Source: Helopsaltes ochotensis (Eukaryota > Chordata > Aves > Passeriformes > Locustellidae). Taken from it: a DNA stretch of 64,000 nucleotides. Position numbers and translations under genes: made by a program. Shown here piece by piece: positions 26,789 to 64,000 of the stretch. Position 1 is the stretch's first letter; each line of letters begins with the position of its first letter. The DNA is taken from contig VXBM01001973.1 of assembly GCA_013400155.1 (NCBI GenBank), forward strand, positions 15,139 to 79,138. The letters run 5' to 3'. The notes under the pieces were generated by a model. It ran no database searches and was not told the origin of the DNA. It was given only the letters and a program-made list of their open reading frames with translations.

Positions 26789-27529
26789 CAAAAATAAGAT
26801 AAGGCTTAGAAATAATAGCTCTAATTTTGTGATTTTTAATCATTACAATAATAATATTTAATTATTATTATCAAATATAAAATCTTATTTTTATTATTAA
26901 TAATGAATGCAGCCCCTATTAGTATTGCTTTCCCATCTATAGCACAAAAAATGAGGATCAGAAATCAAATCTGAAATAAGCCAAGTTCACATTTCTTTTG
27001 ACAGTAGAAATAAATGTAGAGATAATCCATATTTTATTATTGACTTTTAACCCCATTGACAAAAAAAGTGGGGTCACATTGATTGTTTTTTAAGATAGAT
27101 ATGCAAATTAAAAATTGATTTCCAGTACAAATAACACATAAAAGTGAAACAGTTTAAAGCTACATTTTCTTACCCTCAATACTAATGATAACAAGGTGAA
27201 ACGTAGATTTTGGAATCCAAAAAGCTCTGGAAAAAGAAGAATTCATGTATACACGTATAAAGATTATCTATCCAATGAGGAAAAATGTCGCTTGAAGTTT
27301 TTCACATTTTACATGGCCAGATATACTAAAACACAACTTCATGAATTAGTGTATAGGACAGACATGCAGCTGTGGTAGCACTGGAACTCTAGGAGATATG
27401 TATAGATCCTCTATTACTGTTTTCATTGGGATTATGCACAGTTGTCTGACTGTAGTGCCTTGATCTAATTTCTTCAATCCCAAAGAGTATCCAGCAATAA
27501 GAATGGATCATTTACGGGATCACTGAGTG

Positions 27530-27957
27530 GATCACAGAGCTGGAACACCTCTCCTATGAAAATAGACTGAGAGAGTTGGGGCTGTTTGTCCGGGAGGAGA
27601 AGGCTCAAGGGAGATCTTCTGTGGCCTTGCAGCACCTAGAGGGTGCTTGCAAGAAGGCTGCAGAGGCCTTTTCACAAGAGCATGTTGTGATAGGACAAGG
27701 GGGGAAGGGCTTAAGCTGAAAGAGGACAGGTTTAGAATAGATACAAGAAAAAAGTCTTTACTATGAGGGTGATGAGGCGCTGGAACATGCTGCCCAGAGA
27801 AGTTGTGGATGTCCCATCCCTGGAGGTGCTCAAGAGCAGGTTGGATGGGTGTCTAAGAACCTTGGTCTAGTGGAAGGTGTCCCTGCCCATGGCAGGGTGT
27901 TGGAGCTAGATGACCTTTATGGTCTCATCTAATCCAAATAACACTTTGATTCTATGA
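27530..27957 (+). repeat. CR1 LINE 3' fragment
   Basis: It has the standard CR1 3' segments in order: 'gagctggaacacctctccta', 'gagagagttggggctgtttg', 'ggcgctggaacatgctgccc', 'ctagtggaaggtgtccctgc', then 'gagctagatgacctttatgg' and a terminal 'ttgattctatga'. Divergence is moderate and the element is 5' truncated, as most CR1 copies are. Confidence 0.92.
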
Positions 27958-28039
27958 AGACAACCCCCTCAAGTGCAGAGGGAAAGCACCATGCACACAT
28001 TGCCTGTGAATATCTTATGTTCTTTGAAGGCAACATGGG

Positions 28040-28390
28040 GAGGAGGAAGGTAGTTGAAGATCTCTGTGAATTAAATTGATCTTTATTGCAGTTCTGCAAA
28101 GGTTCCCAGTTATATAGCTTCATCTTCATTGCAGGCAACCCCCAGCACAGTATATGCAGGAAGTTTTCAACCTCAGTCTGCAGGCATGTCCAGAAGAAGC
28201 TGACTCAGCCCACAAGGAGCACATGGCTGTTGGGAAAAATGGCTCCAAGCCACACTCCAAAGATGTGCTGACTCCTAACACTGCAATGCAGTGGAGAAGA
28301 AAATCTCTGCTGGCAGAGCTGCTTCCAGGGAAGGGCTCAGATTGCACTTAGAGTTCACTGCTAGGGAATGGAATCAAGGCAAATGGAATT
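28040..28390 (-). mobile_element. Possible solo LTR fragment, minus orientation
   Basis: On the minus strand a TATATAA box (plus 28110-28116) is followed 22 bases later by AATAAAG (plus 28081-28087), the compact TATA-polyA spacing found in some retroviral LTRs. The stretch lies between two CR1 copies and is GC-richer upstream of the TATA box. I could not find its ends or a target duplication, so the call is tentative. Confidence 0.3.
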
Positions 28391-28479
28391 GCAGGAGAAA
28401 GAACTTTGGCTCATGCCTATCTGGAGTATCCCATAAAAATACCATACTCTTCGCAGATTTTTAGTTCATTCCTTGATGA

Positions 28480-29053
28480 AACATGGACTACCATGGTTTG
28501 TATCAGAAACAGTGTGGCCAGCAGGACCTGGGCAATGTTCATACCCTTGTACTCAGTAATGGTGAGGCTGCACCTTAAATCCTGTGTTCAGTTTTGGGCC
28601 CCTCACTACAAGCAGGACATCGAGGTACTGGAGCAAGCCCAGAGAGTGGCAACAAAGCTGGTTAAGGGTCTGGAGTACAGTCTTACAAGGAAGGCTTAGG
28701 GACTTGTGTTGTTTACCCTGGGGAAAAGGAGGCTTGGGGGGACGTTATTGCTCTCTGCAACTACTTGAAAGGAGTAGGTCAGGTGAGGGGTGGTCTCATC
28801 TCCCAAGTAACAAGAGATAGGATAAGAGCAAACAGATTCTAGTTGAATCAGAGGAGGTTTAGATGGGATATTAGGAGAAATTTCTTCACTAGAAGGGTTG
28901 TCAATCACTGGAACACGGTGCCTAGGGAAGTAGTTGAGTCACCATCCCTGGAGGTATTTAAAAGTTGTGCAGTACTTAGGGACATGGTTTAGTGCTGGAC
29001 ATGGCAGTGCTGGGTTAATGTTTGGACTCAATGATCCTAGGGTTCTTTGTAGG
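28480..29053 (+). repeat. CR1 LINE 3' fragment (second copy, same orientation)
   Basis: CR1 landmarks are 'agtgtggccagcaggacctg', 'gttcagttttgggcccctca', 'gtcaccatccctggaggtat' and 'gtttggactcaatgatccta'. The element is 5' truncated and ends about 10 bases before an A15 run (29057-29071). It belongs to a different CR1 subfamily from the copy ending at 27957, judging by its 3' end. Confidence 0.9.
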
Positions 29054-29071
29054 CAAAAAAAAAAAAAAAGT

Positions 29072-30417
29072 CTTTTTATCTATTTCTAAGTATTTAATGA
29101 TATATTTCCTTTCTGCAGAGATTTAGGATTTTTTGAAGTAGTCCTGTCTCATAGTTTTCCTGTAAATTAATAGGGCCTGTTGAACTGAATCTGAGCAGAA
29201 ATCCTTTTGTTTTTTGGTAAAGGGAGACAACAAACTATAGATGAAATGCCCTTTCCCAAATACTGAATTTGTTCCTATATTTTGGTGTTCTGTGGTGACC
29301 AAAGGTCCAGTTTAGGACTGATGCTTGGGCTCAGCACTGTCCCGAGAAGGCTCTTTGTGAATAACTAGCAATCTAATGACAGAAAAGGTGTGAAAAAGCC
29401 TGAGATCAAAAGTTTACTAATTCTTTATGCCACAAATTCCTCTTTGCATTTAAACATGGAAAAATCAATATCAATTCCTCATTTCTATGCTGTAGGCTAA
29501 CTAGCATAAAGTTCTTCTAATTTTTTATGACTTTGTGAATAATGTACAGAGGAAAAAACAGTGAGAGACCTGAATGCTTTTAGTTTCACATAGTACTGCA
29601 TCCCTTTTCTGACAACAATCTGTATTCATCCCAATCCTGAAAACAAAATAATTTTTATCTCTGAAGAAAACTTTTCTTGTAGAAAAATAAATGCCACAAG
29701 CACCAGTTTTAACTTTTAGGGATGGTATTATCTTTTTTTGAAAAGAAACAGTCTACCTCTCATCCCCCTGAGACTGCTCACAGCAATGAACTTCCCGTAT
29801 GAGTCAAGGACAGTGTTTCTTTCACAGGGCTGATAATTGGTTTGATTTGATTCACTGTGAAAGACAAATCTGACCAATTGCTCATAGGCAGTTGAACATG
29901 ACATCTTCAGATATGTAAGTGCAAGGGACAGATATATTGAGGTCCCCTTATCTCATATTGAAGGGAACTCTGCTGATTGCATTCAATGAGCAAATGACTT
30001 AAAGCTTAGGTGGTAAGTTGGGAACTTTAATCTTTCCTTGAGATGTCAATTTTTTCCTTGACATCAAGAAAATTAACACAATTTGGAATTATTGCTATAC
30101 CTATCATAACGTAAAAAAAAAATTAATCTAATTTTACTATATTCAGCTGATTTTACTCACCTGTAACAAGACTTAGTCATACTACTGGTATGTTAAAACA
30201 CCTCCGAGGGTGTCTAATTCTAATGCAATACCCATTTCTAAACTAGACAGAATTAATGCCCATGAGGAGGTGCCTAATTTTCCACAGCAGTCAATATAGG
30301 CATAGATATATACACTTATATATATGTATATAGGACAGCTGCAATACCGCTGGAGAAACACACTGTTCAAGTAGAAATTTCCTGGGACATCCTGAAAGCT
30401 CATAGGGTCAAACTGAT
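29072..30417. other. Intergenic DNA upstream of HACE1, nothing recognised
   Basis: AT-rich with no repeat or coding signal I can name. A TATA-rich microsatellite-like run occurs at 30303-30332. Confidence 0.6.
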
Positions 30418-30488
30418 ACTTTTTTGGAATGATGAAGTCTATTACAAAACAGTCTACTTTTCCAACCTGATCGACTCTGTGATTCTGT
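30418..30488 (+). repeat. Possible CR1 tail remnant abutting the HACE1 CpG island
   Basis: 'cttttccaacctgatcgact' followed by 'ctgtgattctgt' resembles the last ~35 bases of a CR1 element. The upstream bases are too decayed to extend it. The match is short, so a chance resemblance is possible. Confidence 0.45.
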
Positions 30489-30731
30489 CCCGCTCAGGTG
30501 CGTTTGCAGCCCCATTCCCTTCCGCGGCTCGGGGAAAATGAGCTCGCACGGGCAGGATCACCTAGCAGGGGCGGCTTCAAAATCAAGCACTTTTTTTATT
30601 TTTATTTGTAGCGAGCAGACGTTCAAAGATCCATTTTCTACGAGCTTTGAAAATTCATGCCCCTCATCCCTTTCCTTCCTTCGGGGAAAAAAGCAAACCG
30701 AGGGAGACCGCCACCGCCCCCAGCTCCGCCC

Positions 30732-30743
30732 CGCGCATGCGCG
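30732..30743. promoter_or_regulatory. NRF1 binding palindrome
   Basis: CGCGCATGCGCG is a perfect, fully palindromic match to the nuclear respiratory factor 1 consensus (YGCGCAYGCGCR). It lies 117 bases upstream of the HACE1 ATG, where such sites commonly act in CpG-island promoters. Occupancy is inferred, not shown. Confidence 0.75.
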
Positions 30744-30805
30744 CAGCCTCCCGGGGTGGCGGCGGCCTGGGCGGCCTCGGCGCCGCCAGCGCCGCGATGG
30801 GCTGA
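30737..30805 (+). other. Upstream ORF in the HACE1 5' region (22 codons plus stop)
   Basis: An ATG inside the NRF1 palindrome opens a 22-codon frame (MRAASRGGGGLGGLGAASAA, then Met-Gly) that stops at TGA 30803-30805, 54 bases before the HACE1 ATG. Its penultimate ATG (30797) has G at -3 and G at +4, a strong start context, and alone makes a two-codon Met-Gly-stop uORF. Whether the longer frame is transcribed depends on the start site. The shorter one is more likely to lie in the mRNA. Alanine- and glycine-rich coding is expected by chance in such GC-rich DNA. Confidence 0.45.
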
Positions 30806-30812
30806 GGGCGGG
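30806..30812 (+). promoter_or_regulatory. GC box (Sp/KLF-type site)
   Basis: GGGCGGG lies 48 bases upstream of the HACE1 start codon within the CpG island, a standard Sp1/KLF site. Confidence 0.5.
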
Positions 30813-30859
30813 CGGCGGCAGCCGGGGCTGTCCGCGGCTCCGCGCTGGGCCCTCCGAGG

Positions 30860-61895
<31,036 letters not shown>

Positions 61896-62133
61896 GTATG
61901 ATTTTATTAAAATCCTGCTTATTAGTCATAACAGTTGTCTGAGTAGTAAACTTTTTCCTTTTTTACTTTTGTGTGTATGTTAAAAGTGAAAAAGCCTTGG
62001 AAATGAATGTCTTGCTAGCCTTTTATGTACATCAGAGTCACAGCAATTCTTTGCGTCAGAATTGTGAAGTTTGTTTGCTCTTCTGAGTAGTGTCATTCTT
62101 AAGAAATGAAAATAGTTGTTCCCTAGTTAACTT

Positions 62134-62240
62134 ATGACAGACAAAGCGGAGAATGTTTGTGAACTTTGGCAAAAATCTTATCAGGCATGACAGACAAAGC
62201 TGAGAATGTTTGTGAACTTTGGCAAAAATCTTATCAGGCA
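62134..62240 (+). repeat. Tandem duplication, 53-bp unit, in HACE1 intron 18
   Basis: Two copies of 53 bases begin 'atgacagacaaagc' and end 'aaaatcttatcaggc'. They differ at one position only (gcgg versus gctg), so the duplication is very young. Confidence 0.95.
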
Positions 62241-63134
62241 TTCTTGATTATGTCTGAAGTTCTTCACTTGTGCAATGGCTTTTAAAAAAGTGAAGCCCTG
62301 CTGTTGAAAACCTCTGTGTCTACCCACTCCAACAAATACTACTTATTTTCCAAAATAGGTTTCAAAACTAATGCAGGTTCATCCTTGTCTCCTTAATGAG
62401 AGAAGTTAATTCATATGCTTTTACTGTAGCAAGAGGATTGGACAGACGTTTTTATAGAAATGTAACATTTTTAGTAGAGGATAACCTCTGTTAGCTGGTG
62501 GTATCTGTAGTCTAGGGCTCTTCTTTAAGAACCTTTGTGCCTCTTGATTGCTGAACAAGATGCCCCTCTTCTGTGCTGTCGTGAAAAAACTTCTCTTGAA
62601 AGATGTGATTCCCTGTGCATTCTTGTTATTCTGCTAAGTACATAAATTTATTTGCTGTTGCATGCAGAATTTCCTTTGTGTTTGATCACTAATCTTCTTT
62701 GGAAGTATGAGATAGCTTGATGGTTTTCTGTAATCATTTTGTCTACCTACAGTCTTCCTGTGATGTTTGCTGAGTCCAGAACAGATTAACTCTTGACTTC
62801 AAGTTTACTGTTTATCTTCCCTACAAGTGTTCAGAGAACACTTGCAGTTCACTGAAGATTCAGGCTCAGTCATCTTTGTCAAGATCATCTTCACAGAGGA
62901 CCATATTTACTTTGCTCCCTCAGTACTGCTTTCTGTGGCAGGAGAGTGACTGTGCTGGGCAAGAGCCAGCGGAGCACAGCCAGTCTGCAGCAATACCATG
63001 TTGGCAATGTTTCATCAGGCTTCCAGTTGAAGTCATTGATATTCACACAGAAAAGTGATTGCAAAGTAGAGGTATCATTGTATGGCACAGTTTGGTGCTG
63101 ACTTAAGGCTTGGCCTCTGACATCAAGAGTGAGT

Positions 63135-63710
63135 GGAAGAATCATGAATAATTTGGGTTTGAAGGGATCTTGGATACCTTGGGCAGGGACACCTTCCTCT
63201 AGACCAGGTTGCTCAAAGCTTGCTGGACAGCTTGGTCTTGGAACACTTCCAGGGATGAGGCGTCCACAACTTTTCTGGGCATCCTGGACCAGTGCCTCAT
63301 CATCTCCACAGTAAAGAAAAACTTCCTAATATCTGATCTAAATTTATTGTCTTTCAGATTTAAACCATTCCCCCTTGTCCTGTCACTACTTGCCTGTATA
63401 AAAAGTCCCTCTCCAGCTCTTTTGTAGGCCGGCTTCCGGTGCTTGAAGGCTGCTCAAAGGTCTCCCTTGAGCTTTCTCTTCTCCAGGTTGAAACAAGTGC
63501 AACTGTCTCAGCCTTCAGTCTTCATAGGAGAGGTGCTCCAGCCATCTCATCTATCATCATAGCCTCATCTGGACTTGCTCCTACAGGTCTATGTCCTTAC
63601 ATTGGGGCCCATAGCTGCATGCAGTACTCCAGATGGCATCTCATGAGTTTGAGGTGGAAGGGCATAATCATCGCCTTTGACCTGCTGGTCGTGCTGCTTT
63701 CATTGCTGTG
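63135..63710 (-). repeat. CR1 LINE 3' fragment, antisense, in HACE1 intron 18
   Basis: Read on the minus strand this is a CR1 3' end of about 575 bases. Plus-strand landmarks are 'gggcagggacaccttcctct', 'gaacacttccagggatgagg', 'ttaaaccattcccccttgtc', 'aaaagtccctctccagctct' and 'ctcttctccaggttgaaaca'. It is among the best-preserved CR1 copies in the window and lies opposite to HACE1. The short open frames within it are not genes. Confidence 0.93.
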
Positions 63711-64000
63711 AATAGCACTCACAGGCTAATTACCTTGTGATGTATTCACAAAAAAGAAAATCTTGTTTTTCTGCTGTTCTGTGTTATCTTGAAAATAGTG
63801 AAATGTTGTTCTTGTCACCTCTTTTGGAAATGACTGCTAATTTTAGGTTCCTTACTAGTTTTGGCTTGTGATGATAGGCTTGATTTGTTGGTTTCTAAAT
63901 CGACAAGATGACCTATTACTTACTTTTTCCTTTTTTTTTTTCACTTTGTTAGAATAACTATTGCAAACCAAGCAGCAGTCATTAGTCTCTGTTAATAAGG

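Larger units (their letters stand above)
21452..27529. other. Intergenic DNA, nothing firmly recognised
   Basis: AT-rich sequence between the ERV and the CR1 pair. It includes short tandem repeats near 26.4 and 26.75 kb and an ATT/AAT-rich tract at about 26,820-26,905. A frame of 137 codons at 22892-23305 (+) has no recognisable domain. Confidence 0.55.
61896..64000 (+). other. HACE1: HACE1 intron 18, continues past the window
   Basis: At least 2,105 bases. It holds the 53-bp duplication (62134-62240) and the antisense CR1 copy (63135-63710). Intron 17 before it (61153-61745, 593 bases) has an A14 run near 61,700 and nothing else recognised. Confidence 0.9.

Noticed and set aside
28406..28908. 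Frames of 70-97 codons around 28.4-28.9 kb
   Set aside because: They lie in CR1 3' sequence, which is non-coding or decayed.
63129..63711. Plus-strand frames of 61-90 codons near the right edge
   Set aside because: They are translations of the wrong strand of a CR1 3' region.

Overview
This window reads as vertebrate nuclear DNA, very probably from a bird. It is AT-rich and CpG-poor except for one promoter CpG island. It is littered with 3' ends of CR1 LINEs, the dominant avian retrotransposon, and carries an LTR retroelement of a type common in bird genomes. There are no operons, CRISPR arrays or bacterial-style genes. The only protein-coding gene I can support is HACE1 (HECT domain and ankyrin repeat containing E3 ubiquitin ligase 1), on the + strand and truncated by the right edge.

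Layout. Bases 1-30,480 are intergenic. They hold CR1 copies at about 7,960-8,630, 27,530-27,957 and 28,480-29,053. They also hold a degenerate minus-strand endogenous retrovirus with two ~600-bp LTRs (19,351-21,451), a possible second LTR fragment near 28,040-28,390, and a 91-bp AGAGAT hexanucleotide array at 10,866-10,956. The first 145 bases are GC-rich and may be the edge of another CpG island. The HACE1 CpG-island promoter spans about 30,490-31,210, with a perfect NRF1 palindrome and a GC box. The HACE1 start codon is at 30,860.

HACE1 is split into 18 visible coding exons from 30,860 to 61,895. All have GT-AG junctions and exon phases that join without a frameshift, giving 2,017 coding bases (672 codons plus 1 base). 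The visible protein contains the N-terminal helix, the ankyrin repeats, the middle region and roughly the first 100 residues of the HECT N-lobe. The rest of the HECT domain, including the catalytic cysteine, lies beyond base 64,000. Intron 18 carries an antisense CR1 copy near the right edge.

I found no novel multi-gene system. The most interesting signals are small: an upstream ORF whose ATG lies inside the NRF1 palindrome of the HACE1 promoter, several young tandem duplications in introns, an 82-bp intron, a poly(T)-headed retroposon-like insert in intron 1, and an inverted LTR segment beside one ERV LTR.
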